In this document: piece by piece, positions 1-11,822 of the stretch
How the letters are laid out: each line of letters begins with the position of its first letter
Position numbering within the stretch: position 1 is the stretch's first letter
From: Moniliella sp. 'wahieum'
Taxonomy: Eukaryota > Basidiomycota > Moniliellomycetes > Moniliellales > Moniliellaceae
Direction: 5' to 3'
Length of the DNA stretch: 64,000 bases
NCBI GenBank assembly: GCA_003971905.1
Contig: RSEE01000001.1
Span: forward strand, 496,001-560,000
Made by a program: the position numbers and the translations under genes
The notes under the pieces: generated by a model
Told to the model about the DNA's origin: nothing
Database searches by the model: none
Seen by the model: the letters and a program-made list of their open reading frames with translations, nothing else

Positions 1-284
1 GCCCGATCCGGGAAGAGGTAGTGGAGATGATACAGATGCGTTGGGCTCGAGATCAGCTGTCATTGATGACTCTCCAACGACGGTTTGGACCAGAGCGGCA
101 GAAGTGCTTCTGGTGGGCGACACCGGTGACAGGACCCGGCGTTGATCCGATTGGTTTAGTACTCTGCCTGCTACAGCAAGTGGTGCGTGGGAAATGGTAT
201 GATCCGACTGGCGAAGAGAGGAGTCAAGAAGGTTAGTGCTCCTTATCAGTGTGTATGATAAGACAGTTGGACAGGAAAGTATTA

Positions 285-1999
285 TCATCTCCAACAGGGC
301 CAAACTGGAAGTGCATGACGTACCGTGCTTGTCGACTTGTGCAAAGAGCGTGAGCCCCAACTTCGTACGCTGTTGAACGAAGTGAGGTGGGTGTTGTGCT
401 GTTCGAGCCGTCCAGCGGGCGCCGACACGTCATTATGCCCAGAAGGAGGCAACTTGGAGTGCACTGAATCCAGGCCATGGCTGCTCGCAGGTGTTGGTAA
501 AGACAATCTGGGCACAAGGGGGTCCCATCGTCTCCAATAAGGGGAATCGGCGTTCTGCGATCTCACTTGTGGTTCCGACTGCGTCGGGACCGGGGTTGGG
601 GCCCAAGTGGAAAGACGATGAAGGGCAGTGTGGAACTTGTACCGACGGGAACGGAGGCTGGACAGTCCCGAGGTTCGGGCAGAGTTGACAGATTGGATCC
701 ATGCCGTTCGTGTTTCTTGCCCTGCGCTCTCCCGCACCGTGGACCGAAGGTTGTTGGGTGCAACGGAATGCGATCGAGATGGCTGGGTCGACCGACTAAT
801 CAAGTCGAGTTGGTAGTTCTTCCCGCTATTGTTATCCCAATACTCTTGTCCGTCAGCAGCGAACCGGAGGCAGAGTTGGATGGAAGTGACGACGGTCTCC
901 TCCTCAAGCTCGGGAGCCATGGGGTCAAGCCACAGGTGGGGACGAATGGTGAACCCAAAGCGGTCCGCGCGGCCGCACTTGATGGTCTCTTGATGTGTGC
1001 ACCCCACCTCCCGGATTGTCTTCCAGTTATCGAGGGTGTAGCGCACGGCAACCCGCTTCTCAAACGCCAAGTTTTCCACTTGCACCGTTCCATCGAGGGA
1101 GAAAGAGTCCTCCGAGAGAGCAATCCGCTCAAGAAAGACGGGTTGGGGGAAAGCCATGGAGGAAAGTTGGGATGAGGAAGGGAAGTTGGGCATCCGCAAC
1201 ACCAACTTTGACCCGTCTCTGTTGGCCGCGAACGAAAAATGGGAGACCGCCAAGTTGATCCTTGGAAGGACAAATGACCGAGGTGGGAGGAAGGGAGAAC
1301 AGGTGTGCTCCCTAGGTTCAGGAAAGGGAAGTAAGGACGAGTCCTGAACGCATCGTTGTCGCTTTCGGTTTCCGTTTCGGTCAGATCAATGGCCGTGTCG
1401 CTGCTGACGGCCGACGGACGTGAATGGTAGTTAAACAGTTTGACTTGCTCCAAATTCGCGTCAAAGTGGACCGCCTTCATGGAGGGAGTAGAAGGTAAAC
1501 TCTTGGCCCAGACACGAGCCGGGGTTGGGGAGTTGAACCCAAAGGGGGAAAATAAAGGATCCGATTCGGCCGGGGTCTGAGCAGAACTGGGCCTCATTTT
1601 GAGCGAAGGCTTGACAAGTTCCCCCGACTTTTTCCGTACCTCGTGCGGGGTACTTGTGCGAGGGTCGTTGCTTTGTTCGAAGGGCAAGGAGGAGGGGAGA
1701 TGCTTGGTGTCGATCTGGAGGAGGCCATGTGAACTGAGATTGGGACTGCTGTAGGACTGGAGGGATCGTAGCTTCCAGCTAGCCGCTTCGAGCGCATTCT
1801 GGGTCACAATGGCTGAGTTGAATGACGCCAAGGGGGAAGTAGATTCACTGGCGGAGACCAATCCCGGTCGCCCGCCTCTCCAAAGAAGGTCGATGGGTGG
1901 TGACGAAGCGGAAGGGAAGGGATTCGGCTTGGATGGGCAAGGTGCCATTCGAGGGAGGGCACTGTTGGTGGGCTCCGTTTCCCAATCCCTTCTCAGCAT
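285..1999 (-). CDS. Glycogen-targeting regulatory subunit of protein phosphatase 1 (CBM21 protein, Gac1/Pig-like)
   Basis: The protein probably carries PP1 to glycogen to activate glycogen synthase. About 812-1140 encodes a carbohydrate-binding module 21: a start like VFLERIALSEDSFSLDGTV, then VRYTLDNWKT and, near its end, the hallmark YWDNNSGKNYQ. Upstream, about 1463-1477, lies KAVHF, a good [RK]x[VI]xF PP1-docking motif, in a Ser/Pro-rich N-terminal half. That order (docking motif, then CBM21) is the family pattern. The docking motif and the CBM21 lie in different frames, which overlap near 800-1253, so one indel (or an unseen intron) lies between them. The ATG at 1999 is one possible start; an alternative N-terminus in another frame begins at ATG 2123. 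The C-terminal end is not resolved; the CBM21 frame runs on to 285. No gene is visible in 1-284. Confidence 0.8.
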
Positions 2000-2674
2000 T
2001 CAAGTCGGGTTGGTGGGTGGACATGGAGGTGGTAGTAGGTGACGATATGCTGGTGATGGAGCAAGCACTTGCCATGCTTATTAGGGGCTGTATAGCTTCG
2101 GAATGCGGCAGATCCGTCGTCATATGCGCGATGTCGATAGAAAAATGCTAGGAATCGATGTGTTCGGTAGCTGTCAATACCATATACAACTGGGGCCGTG
2201 GTGGGGGGAGGGAAGAAGAGGATGGCGATAGCAAAACAGCGAGAAGCGGGATTGGGCCGTATGTGCGACGATGTACAGGGTAAACGCAGTGTGTGATGTT
2301 ATGCTTTCGCCTGAGAGACCTGAGATCCTCGGGGGGACACGTCAAGCCACAGGTCACTAGTCAACCACTGATTTTATTGGTGGCTCGATTGCGCTACACC
2401 CAACTCTCGATCGTCGGAGCGCAGCAGTTGGTGCGACGCGAGGGCGAAAAAAAGGCAGGCGGGGCAGTGAGTGATGGTGTGCCGCCGTCGGAAGTGTGTA
2501 GTAAATGTGCTGAGATGCGGTTGCGGGACGTGAGAAGATGGATGACGATGACCGTGCTGGGGCAGCGGATGCGGCGGCGTTTTGATATCTGTGGAGAGGG
2601 GGGTTCCCCGGCAGAGGCACAGCTGGGCGAAACATGATGCCGAACCGTCAGGTATATATAGTGGGCGTTGGGGC

Positions 2675-2695
2675 GGTGACCGGTGACCGGTGACC
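2675..2695. repeat. Heptamer array (GGTGACC)x3
   Basis: Three perfect, directly abutting copies of GGTGACC. The unit is an odd palindrome (GGT-G-ACC). Member of the window-wide 7-bp-period family described in the findings. Confidence 0.9.
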
Positions 2696-2770
2696 CATAT
2701 CATTGGATTGCATCAGCTGTTGTATATGCGGCACGCGCCAGAGAAGGCGCTGCGGTGTCAGGATTTTTAT

Positions 2771-2798
2771 ACGCATAACGCGTAACGCGTAACGTCAT
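2771..2798. repeat. Heptamer array ACGCATA-ACGCGTA-ACGCGTA-ACGTCAT
   Basis: Four units in exact 7-bp register. In the register CGTAACG the repeated unit is an odd palindrome (CGT-A-ACG). It also creates two ACGCGT hexamers, identical to the MluI cell-cycle box, but the regular 7-bp phase suggests it belongs with the other heptamer arrays. Confidence 0.85.
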
Positions 2799-3860
2799 TA
2801 CCGTCAATTGTTGCTTTCACGCGTCACGATGTGGTGTCTGTGCTGAGGTTGAGCGCTGAGGCGCTGAGGCCGAGGCTCGGTCTGGCTTCAAGTTGTGGTT
2901 AGGCCTTAGGGGCCTTAGGTCGAGATGTGGGCTGTGGGGTGGACAATATAGACAGGTCCTGCGTCTTCCGCTTACGGGCAAGGGATGGGGACGTGATACC
3001 AGGAAAAGCTGGGGCCGCTGTGCCTGCTGTGGCGTGTGGCATACGTGACATCACATGTGATACGCACGTGATGCAGCGCCACCGGTCACCATGCACATCA
3101 TGCATCGTACCACCGATCTTTCCATCCCACACCGACGGAGCAACACCGCCGCCGGCCGATCGCCCCGCCCAGGACGAGTGTGATGGGGGAGCGGCAGTCT
3201 AGGCACGTAGCTCTCCTTGGGTCCGTCCTGGGGCCTGGCCAGGCTGGGGTAAAATAAGTTACGCACAGCGTTCTACCGGGCTCTGCGCTCCGATCCCCCC
3301 GCCGACAGCCGCATCGCCGCGCAGGCATCCGTCGTATCCGTTCAACGTTCACATGCCACCGCCACAGCATCTCGCACCTCCCTCTCTGGGCAAGAAAATT
3401 GGCTGGGTCGTGCTACCCACATAAGGCCACAGTCATCCCCCCGCCTCCCCAACCAAGAAAATGACCGGTGAACGTCATGCTGACAAGTCAAGTCGTGTGG
3501 GGTGTGGCCCAAGGGAATGGAGTAGGAGGATTGGGCATTGAAAAAGGAATGGAAAGCCTCTACAAGAACCAGCTACTATATTCAGTCCGTGCACTGTGGT
3601 CCGGCCAAGAGAGATGCCAGCAAACACTACACACCAAAAACCCTAAAGCGGCACAATCGAATCTTCTCCTTTTTAGCGGATTCGTGTGGCGAAGGGAAGG
3701 GTACGAAACAAATATATGTGTGGTATAGTGTTGGTGGGGCCAGGGCGGGACGCAAAGAATGTAACAAAAAGAAGAGAGCGGGAGACAGGGGGTAATATAC
3801 GTCTTTGTTCGGTGAGTGAGAGGGAGATGTGGACGTGATACGGCCAACAATCTGCGGGAA

Positions 3861-6603
3861 CTAATACGTGAGCGAGGCAAGGTCGCTCAGCGCCGCAAGG
3901 CGCTCAACAATGGCCAGTGCGTGAGCAACCTGCTCCGAAGCCAACGAGCCAGGCGGAGTGGCTTTGTGGAGGTCGCGGAGGAGCAGAATGTACCGGGGTA
4001 ACCGCTGCGTCCTAACGGGCGAAAACAGGGGCGCGTTAGTTACCAACGCTGTCCCAACAGGCACGCAAGAAGGTGAGCAGTGAACGTACGGCATGATGAC
4101 AATGTCGAGGGCCGAAAGGAACTTTGGTCCCAACGGGCAGCCAGCGGCAGCGGGGGTATTGGACTTCTGGAATCCATGGGAGGAGGTGCTCGAGTCCTGC
4201 CCGGAGGGCCGACCCATGGTCGGGTCGGTCTCGTCGGTAGGTGACTGTGGGCCTTGAGGCGAATCGGGTTTTTCTGCTGTGGCAAGTGGGGGGACGGACC
4301 AAGCCGATGCGATACGGCGCGATGCGACGCTGGGGGGAACCCATGTCGAGTGCGTCAGACGCTTCCTTCCCTTCCTTTGGGAAAACAAGTGTGCGCGTCG
4401 AGATAGGCGGGGATCGAATGGGGGACGGGTAAGGTTCGGGCGATCCTTGTTCAACGGTACGGAGGCCGGTCAAAATGTCGGGCAAGGCGAAGGACCAAGC
4501 TACAAAGGTGGCCTCCATCGCTGGTGCCGCAGCCGAAAAGGCAGCAGCAACTCCTGAGGCGGTCAAGTCGGCGCGCAGGTTCTCCGAGATGGTTTGGGAG
4601 ATGGAGAGAAACATGGGCAACACATCTGAAAGAGAACGGAGATGCACGGGAAGGGCGTAGACCCCGATCGGGTTCCAATCGCCTTAACAGCAAGCCAGAG
4701 CGCTTCCAAATGGCGACAATACGACCGTTCTGTCACAGCCAGCTCCCGTAGCACAAAAAGCGCCCGGACTTCCTTGCGCCACGCTCCATCGTCCCCAAAC
4801 GCACCTCCTGGCGGACCTCCATGTTGGTTTTGGCCGGATGCCTGACCTACATGAACCAAAATGGGACACGGAGCTGGGGTCCAGGATGATAGGGAAGGCG
4901 CGCGTATGCTGCTCGAGCGCCGCGAACCAACGGGCCTGGTGGCTGGGGCAGGGTGTTCGGTATGGACCATGGGCGAGTGCCCTCCGGTGAGGTACTTGGT
5001 TGGAATATCAGGAACGGGAACGGCTGTGCCCGATGCGCCAATCGACGTAGAGCAGAGGATGGCCTGGATCGAGTCCGACAGAGTTCGACTGGCGGCAATG
5101 GAGAAGTTAGAGCAGGCTGTAGAGGCGGTCGTGTTGGAAGGCGAAGGACTCGATTCGCTCCTTGTAGATTCGCTCCAAGCTAGCATAGCACTCGACACAG
5201 CCGATGGCGAGGCTGTTGTCGTCGCAGCGGCCCGATGCAAGCTTCTCATCCGTTCCAACACGGCCAAAAACGCTTGATCGTCTGATATTTGGCTGAGATC
5301 GAGACTAGCCATTGTAGGGGCTGGAGATGGGCTTTGGTGTCATTCAATGGGGACGATAGAGACCGCAAGGGAAGAGTGGTGACTGGACTGGCCGACAAGG
5401 AGTGGTGCTTCCCCATGTTGGGTAAGGTGGCCGTGGCCAGTGGGAAAGTGTAGGGCTTGGCAATGGGTTGTGAACAGGTGGGCGGACAGACTTTGCAGTC
5501 GTAATAGGCGCCGCCTGAAGCCAGCTACTACCGTCCCGCGCTTCAGCCTCCGATGAGGCACGTTGTGCGTTTTCAGGATACCACCGGGATGAGAAGATGG
5601 ATGAATCCAATCCGGACGGCCGTGATACGGACCTATTACCAGCCAAGGGAAGCGTGCTAGGAAGCGGCTCAGTCGAGGTCAAACCTAGGGTGCTCGTCCC
5701 ATCTGACCGTATCCGGTGCAGTTCTTCCCAGGAACCCACGAGGAAGCCAGATGGCTCGGGGGGCAGAAGCGTGGAATGGGCTTTAACAGCTGGGTCTATT
5801 CCGGTCAGAGCATGGATTGCACCGACGGATTGGGGGCGCTTCAGCTGGTCTCCTGAGGGGGAGATATTCAGAAGAGTAGGAAGACTCAACCTAGGATTGC
5901 GATTGGGCGTTGAGGGCGCGGTCATCGGCATAGGACGAGGGACACGGTGAGCAGAAGTCACAATAAAAGAGGACGGGCGTTTTTGGGTGACGTCCTGCCT
6001 ATCGCTCGTTGCCGAGCGCCTGCCGGAAGGTGCGGTTGAGGTAGCTCGAGTCAAGGCATGGAGTGCTTGCACACCTCGGTTTGGAGAGCGACCGCTGGAG
6101 GGAGTGTGTCTCCGCCGAGGTCGCGGACGTGCGGACGATGGTGTCCCAGGTTCACCTACCGACCTTCGTCGGCACGGTGCCGGTCCTGCACCCTCCACCA
6201 AACCGTCCCCGCCCGATTCATCTACGGTTGGGCGGGCAAAGTCCAGCAGCGAGTAGACGCTCTTACGCCGCCTGGAACACCCCCGTTTTTTGGGCGAGGC
6301 ACGCTGGCCAGACCTGGCTGTGGGAGGAAGTCGACGAATGGCGCCAGTGCTGCTGGGTGGGGTTACCGTGGGAGTTGCTTCAGAGGGGGGAGAGGGCAAG
6401 GAGACGTGCTGATGCGGTTCAGCATCAGCAACATGGGTGCATCTGATCAGATGAGTCGCAACCCGGCCCAAGCGGCGAGGTCCGTGGGAATTTCTATGGG
6501 CCCGGTTTTTGGGTGTGACCGTGGCTAATTCGTTGTTTGACAACGCATTTGTTGGAGCAGAGGTTTGGTCCTTTACGGACACTTTGCTCGTGATGGCCAC
6601 CAT
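3861..6603 (-). CDS. RhoGEF (DH domain) protein, paralogue 1
   Basis: Guanine nucleotide exchange factor for a Rho-family GTPase. The DH domain lies at about 3870-4785: it opens with EVRALFVLRELAVTERSY and ends with the diagnostic helix containing QRLPRYILLLRDL (about 4004). A 78-nt intron, 4012-4089 (donor GTACGT, branch CTAAC, acceptor TTAG), splices in frame to give MPTQRLPR. The upstream half is a long Ser/Pro/Arg-rich disordered region. A further upstream exon is possible: a 62-nt intron-like segment at 6678-6739 (GTACGT, CTAAC, CAG) precedes an open frame to 6976, but it joins only with an indel. The gene spans three frames, so indels are present. The stop at 3861 comes right after the DH domain; no PH or BAR domain follows. 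A paralogue lies at 55.6-59.3 kb. Confidence 0.8.
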
Positions 6604-6976
6604 CTTCGTTGCACTCTCCGTTGCACTATTGGACCCAGTGGCGGTTGGTAACAGGTTCGGAGGAAAGAGGGAACAATCTGGGTGAGAGAGGCGTTAGCAG
6701 GTTGTCAAATCACCCCCAAAGCCACAGAATTTAACGTACCGGGAACTGGGTTGTCAACTCTTCCAGATACCATGGTGGCGGTGGATGAGGCCTTCCCTTT
6801 CGCGTAAGCGCACGGATGAGGTTACGAGTGCTCTTTTTGGTCCCCTCATGATGGGCGGCGGCAAGTTTCTGGATGGAGCCGCAGGCGAGTTTGGCATCGA
6901 GACAGAACGTGCACCGCCTTTGTTGCATGTTGGGCGAGCAGGTGAACGTTCTGGATGGCAGGCGGGATATGTACAA

Positions 6977-9196
6977 GCGTTCTCTGAGGGATGGCGGAGG
7001 GATGGGAAAACGGTGGGCTGCAATTTACTGGCGTGCGGCTGGTGGGCGCAGGCATTTTCGGGGGGGTGACCTGCTCCTGTCGTTTGTGTTTCCTCAGTCG
7101 CCGGCTTTTAGTTTTGGACCGATGCGGGCGATGTTGGCCAGGGCAGCTATCCAGGCGGGGACTGTCGTCACCAGCGGGCTGGGGTTGCGAGGACAAGATG
7201 GGCCACGAACCCTGACCAGACCGGGGGTGGAGGGGCAGCGGGGCGACCGGCGCTGGTTTGGCTGCATTCTCTACGGGGGACTGGAACGCCAATCTCGGCT
7301 GAAGACGAGGGGTGAGAGTAGCGGCGGGATGTTGTATGCGTAACGCGCTGCTATTGGGACCGAGACCGGGGAAGGAAAGGAGGGAGGCAGTTGGTGGTGG
7401 GACGGGCTAAGGGCTGTGGAGGATAAATACGAGGGAGCGTTGAGGTGGGTTGGTGTGTGGGTGGTGTGGGCTCCGGGTGAAGGTAAGGGTGAGGGCGAGG
7501 GCATGGGCGAAAAGAAGTGGGACGGGCGGGCGGATGCGGTGCTTGGGGCGGGGGTGAGGGCCAGCGCAGACGCAAAGGATTCGCGACTGGTGCTGGAGCG
7601 CGTTGTAGGAGGCATGCTCGGCGAGGCCAGAGGCAGGGGCCAGAGGCGGGAGGGGTGGGGCTGGGGCTGAGGAGCGGGCTGGTGGGTGCGCAGTGAGGTT
7701 GAGCAGCTGGGTGCGCAGACGCACAGGCTCGTGGGCGGTGGCAGCCATGCAAGATGGCGGGCAGGATGGGCGCGGAGGGAAAGGGCGAGCAAAAAAAGCA
7801 GGCGCGGGGTGGTGCATGCACCGCATCTGCACCCCAAGTGGAGCAGCAGGCGGCGCAGGCGTTGCCGGCCGAACACCGGCGGAGGGGATGCGCCGGATGG
7901 TATGTGGCCCAAGCGCCATGTCTGGGCGCGCACAGCTATGCAGCCGTCTCCTCTGCCGTGGGATGCATGATGCATGGCCGGTGACCAGCATGATCGGCTG
8001 CGCCACTCGCCGCTGTGGCTGCACGGGGTTCCTGCCTGGTGCCTGCGGCAAGGGGGTGGGGCAAGGCAGGCGAGGCACAGGCGCACGCGGTGCATCGCAC
8101 AGGCAAGCACCAGAAGAGCCAGAGCCACAGGCATAGGTATGCCCCGCTTCGACAGCCTCTCTTGCCCTCCGTTCCTAACCCAGTGGCATCTGAGCTCCGG
8201 AGAGCGTCACTCGCCACTCCGCAGACAAGACTGGGAAGCGGTCTGAAGTTGACCGGTGACCGTTCTATCGGCAGGCACGCTGGACACCAAGTACTAATCG
8301 ACACATCGCCGTCGGCTTTAACTGTTCAGCACCCACTGCCACCCCAAACTGCCCCTCGACGAATGCCATCTCACTGTACCCCCGAACCGCGCCTTGCGCC
8401 TCCTACAGCCTACCACCGTCCAGGGCAGGGCAGGGTTTTGTCTGTGCCAGCCTCTCCAGCGTCCGAGAAGAGAGAAACGACAGTCTCTACAATAGCTATC
8501 AAGATGGCGTTGCCCAAAGGCAATCAATCAAAAAACATCCTCCCGCTTGCAACGAAGGGAAGCAGGACCGGATCCAGGTGTTTTTGCCCCCCCTTCTTCC
8601 ACCACCCCCCAACAGCGTGGGTCGGGGTGCGGGTACCGTATGGCTCCCACTTTGCTCGCATGTTCTTCATCTCACATGCACACCCGCCTTGGCCCAAGGA
8701 AGGTCCACAGCCGGCGCAGTGAGGAGTTGAATCGAGGCGGTTCAACGGCAAGCAGGGGCCGAGCACAGTGCTTCGATAGAACCATTACATGCTTCGATAG
8801 AACCATTACAGCCCTGGTGTGGGCAGGCAGCGAGCATGACAAGCTGACTTAGAATGTTAGTTGCGGGAGGGGGGAGGAAGGGGGGGTGGAGCGCGCCCGC
8901 CCAGATGATGCAGCGGCGGGGCAGATATAGAACGAGGTTGGCTCTTCGGAAGTTGTGCCTTTCCTTGTGTGATACCTTGATTGGGAGTGGGGGGACGACC
9001 CACCAATCTGTGACGGCTGCCGCCAAAGCACATGCTGAGCGTTCGCCATGCGATGATGTTCAAGGATACCAAGGGGAGGTGAGCCGATGGTCGAATGACG
9101 AGGCGAGTGGTGAAACGAGTGCCTTCTCCCCCCTTGCCATCAGCTCTGTGTGGAAACACAAGTAAGCACGATGAAAACGTGTGTAGCATCTCGCTT
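6977..9196. other. GC-rich region without a recognised gene
   Basis: Contains long overlapping open frames on both strands of strongly biased composition (Pro/Ser/His/Ala-rich, for example minus strand 7271-8134). Part of 7271-7653 could be a disordered 5' extension of the RhoGEF gene, starting at a minus-strand ATG near 7653, since the paralogue also begins with a Ser/Pro-rich segment. I cannot support it further. GATGCAT is tandemly repeated at 7962-7975 and a TTGACCG-GTGACCG pair lies at 8249-8262. Confidence 0.4.
8769..8810. repeat. Perfect 21-bp tandem duplication
   Basis: The 21-bp unit beginning TGCTTCGATAG and ending CCATTACA occurs twice without spacer or mismatch (8769-8789 and 8790-8810). 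It lies in non-coding DNA. A recent slippage or duplication event is the simplest reading. Confidence 0.9.
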
Positions 9197-11822
9197 TTAG
9201 AGCCAAGACATTCCAATCTGTGTCTCGGTGCGGGCGTGCCTCCGCGTCCCCACCCCCACTGGTTCGTGGACTTGGCGCTCCGGCCGGAGCATGGGCATTG
9301 GAGGCAGAGCTAAGCGTTGCATGAGCCTGATGCGAGTGTGGTGCGGGAGAGGTCGTGTGCAGCCCAGATGCAGACGAGGCGCAGAAGCAGGCTCATGATG
9401 CGCGTGGTAAGTCTGTTCTGTGCCGGCGGTATGGGAGTGCAAAGGGATGGGGGCGTATGGATCATTCCCATGCACCTCCTGCTCAGCGCCGTGCCCGCTG
9501 GTACGAGGTGAGGGGTAGAAATGGCCGTGGTCATGGCCGTCGACCCCGCAAATTTGAGGATGGGAGTGGGAGTGAGGGTCATGGTCATGGTCATGGTCAT
9601 GGTCATGGTCATGGTCATGACCGCGATCATAGCCATGATTGTGGTCGTGATTATGGTCGTGATTGTGGTTGTGGTCATGGCCGCAATGCCATGATGATCC
9701 ATCGCATTGGCACCCAGCTCGTCTCGCAATTGCTCTACTGCCCCCCACTCGAAACAGAGACCAGCAGCTCGCCTGCTCGAAGGGAGCCACGAAGACGAGT
9801 GCGGGCGTAGCGGGAACTTGCTGCCGGGCAAAGAAAGCGCACCCACAGCTGGAGCACAACGTTCCCACGCCAACTGGTAACCCGCCAATCGTTCACGCTC
9901 GCCTCGGGCTGTAGAAAACACATTAACGTGAGCAACGAGCGACGGATGGACCGGGGGTACCCTTTGGCGCGCGGCCCAGCTCGCAGTCACGCCCTTGCCC
10001 GTTGCCGCCCCGACATCACACCCGCCGCGGCGGACTCAGCTGCCACCACTTTGGGAGCAGGGATGGACACTACAAGCGGATGTCTTGCAGATGCTGGAGC
10101 GCCTTGACCAGCTGCACATACGGTCCCGCAGTGGGCGGGGGCGGACTCTGGAGTAAAACCAGCCCGAGCTGCTTGGCAGCCGGAGAGGCAATCGAGAGCA
10201 TTACCACCGCTTCCAGAGGGGCCAGGACCTTATCCAGCGCAGCCACTTGTGCTGCGGGCATAGCCAGCCAGCAACCAACAACGAAGCTGAAAGAACAGCA
10301 CCATCGCTCCAAATGGGTTAGCCAACAAAGCTAGAACGGGAGCAGCCACCACCGCGCCCGGGGCGCTGCCCAAGACGAGCCCGAGCGACGATGAACTGGC
10401 GCCTTGCCCCGTCAAGGAGCCTCCAGCAGCTGTGTTCATTCCCGATGCCGCCAAGAGAGAAGCATGGTTGCGCAAGACCAAAAGCGCAAAGCTGCACATG
10501 GCCATCGCGAGCGCAATCACACTGGTTGGCAATTCTACACCCACCTCGGACTCGGCATGGGGGGCCACATGGTGTTCCCGCCACCGAGGGCCGCGGTATC
10601 GTGGCCCGTCGAACGCCACGAGCGCATGTTCGACCGACTCTTTGATCACATACACGCCCGCAACAAAAGATAAACTACTTGGGCAAATTGCCACACCGTT
10701 TCGTCCCTTGTTCGGGCATAGGGCTGGAGCAACGCGCTCGCTCGTGCTTTACCATCGACTCCAACCACGGGAGGTGGCGTGGCAGGTCCCTCGGACAGGT
10801 AGGCAACCACATCGGACCAGATGCCCATCGCATCAAACGACCAGGTACCCCAGCCCGGCCAGTGCGAGCGAGTCTCGGGTTTGTCCCAGCACCCACAGCG
10901 CTCCACCGAGAAGGAAATGAATCGTACCAAACACAGCCCGCCCACCCTGCGGGCCGCGCAGCAGGGAACAATGCGGTTGGACCAACTCGTTGGGACCGCT
11001 TGCATCAAGCGGATCGCAGGACTCTCGTCGTTTCTGGGGTGTGGACATGAGCATGGCTGTGGCTATGGTCATGGTGGTTGTGCTCGTGAGCTTGGTAGGA
11101 TACGATGAGCCGGGCACGTTGACCGCCATTGCTGTTGCCGGGCACCCCAGCGACGAGGATGGGAGTGTAGCCTCGAATTGGTACATGACTGAGGCCCGGT
11201 GTGGGTGAGATTGTTGCCGGCTCTGGGAGGAAGAAGCAGTGTGGGTGGTGGAATCTGAGGAACCAGAACGCGGAAGATCGTCCAATGAGTGCCCTCCTGG
11301 TGGGGTTAGTAGAGCATGGCCGAGGTGGAGAAGGTCAAGGAGGAATGACGTGCCAGGCCAGACGGCCCATAGGCCGAAGCCGTCACAGCCAACTGAGAAC
11401 GCGGGGCGGGGGGGAGCAGAAGTGAGGGCGTTCGAGCGGGGGTTGACATACTTGGCGTACGCGCATGCGCGGTGGAGGGTGTGCGGGCGTGAACGGGAGC
11501 GAGATAAGTAGCGCGGGCGCGCTCGGCCTCGGCCTCGGCTTCGGCCTCAGATCCGGGGCGGGGAAAGAAGACGGAGAGGTTGCGCGAGTGCGCACGGAGT
11601 GGATTCGGGAATGGGCACGCGACTCGGCGGCGTCATGGATGTGGTGGGAAGAGGGAGCACGGGAGAGGCTGCGTGCGCACCGGGTACAGTGAGCGACACG
11701 GAGCGCGTTATGCCGGGGAGGTCATAGTTGATCGCCTCTTCTTCTTGGTGCTCGTGGTCGTCGGCGCATGGGGGCGGGGTGGGGGGTGGAGAGCTGCAGC
11801 TGCTGTTGGGCGGACCACTCAC
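9197..11822 (-). CDS. Cation diffusion facilitator zinc transporter, Zrg17/Cis4-like, with histidine-rich segments
   Basis: Membrane zinc transporter, probably of the secretory pathway; fungal Zrg17 works as a heteromer with Msc2. Order from the N-terminus: disordered Ser/Pro region; a His cluster at about 11038-11090 (HEHNHHDHSHSHAHVH in one frame); membrane segments including FGTIHFLLGGALWVLG and LAGLGYLVVFDAMGIW; AGVYVIKESVEHAL; IALAMAMCSFALLVLRNH; a segment ending in a PLEAVVMLSIASPAAKQLGL-type helix; a cytosolic C-terminal domain (LVAHVNVFSTARGERE); then a second His/Asp tract near 9577-9700. The Zrg17 assignment rests on the overall layout and the segment before the C-terminal domain; other CDF branches are possible. 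At least five frames are needed, so several indels lie in this span. The start at 11822 is the best upstream ATG and is uncertain. Confidence 0.72.
9577..9618. repeat. Coding hexamer microsatellite (GGTCAT)x7
   Basis: Seven perfect GGTCAT hexamers, with degenerate copies continuing to about 9690. On the minus strand they encode alternating His-Asp in the tail of the zinc transporter. Length changes by whole units would keep the frame and alter the number of metal-binding histidines. Confidence 0.9.

Larger units (their letters stand above)
2124..3860. other. Intergenic region with heptamer arrays
   Basis: No convincing gene is seen. The stretch holds a TATA-like GGTATATATAG at about 2651-2661, two 7-bp-period arrays (separate entries), and clusters of short near-palindromes such as CACATGTGAT and CACGTGATG around 3045-3075. 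It separates the 5' end of the PP1 subunit gene from the 3' end of the first RhoGEF gene. Open frames here exist on both strands and overlap, lack recognisable motifs and look fortuitous. Confidence 0.5.

Noticed and set aside
2778-2790. Two ACGCGT hexamers as MluI cell-cycle boxes
   Set aside because: They are by-products of a 7-bp array (GTAACGC register) and the same hexamers recur at 54,486-54,498 in another array far from any cell-cycle gene.
7271-8134. Long minus-strand frame of 287 codons as an independent gene
   Set aside because: Composition is Pro/Ser/His/Ala-biased, the opposite strand is open as well, and no domain or intron signal supports it; at most its end may belong to the RhoGEF N-terminus.
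9355-9810. Plus-strand Gly-His-rich protein
   Set aside because: It is the complement of the GGTCAT repeat that codes the His/Asp tail of the zinc transporter on the minus strand.
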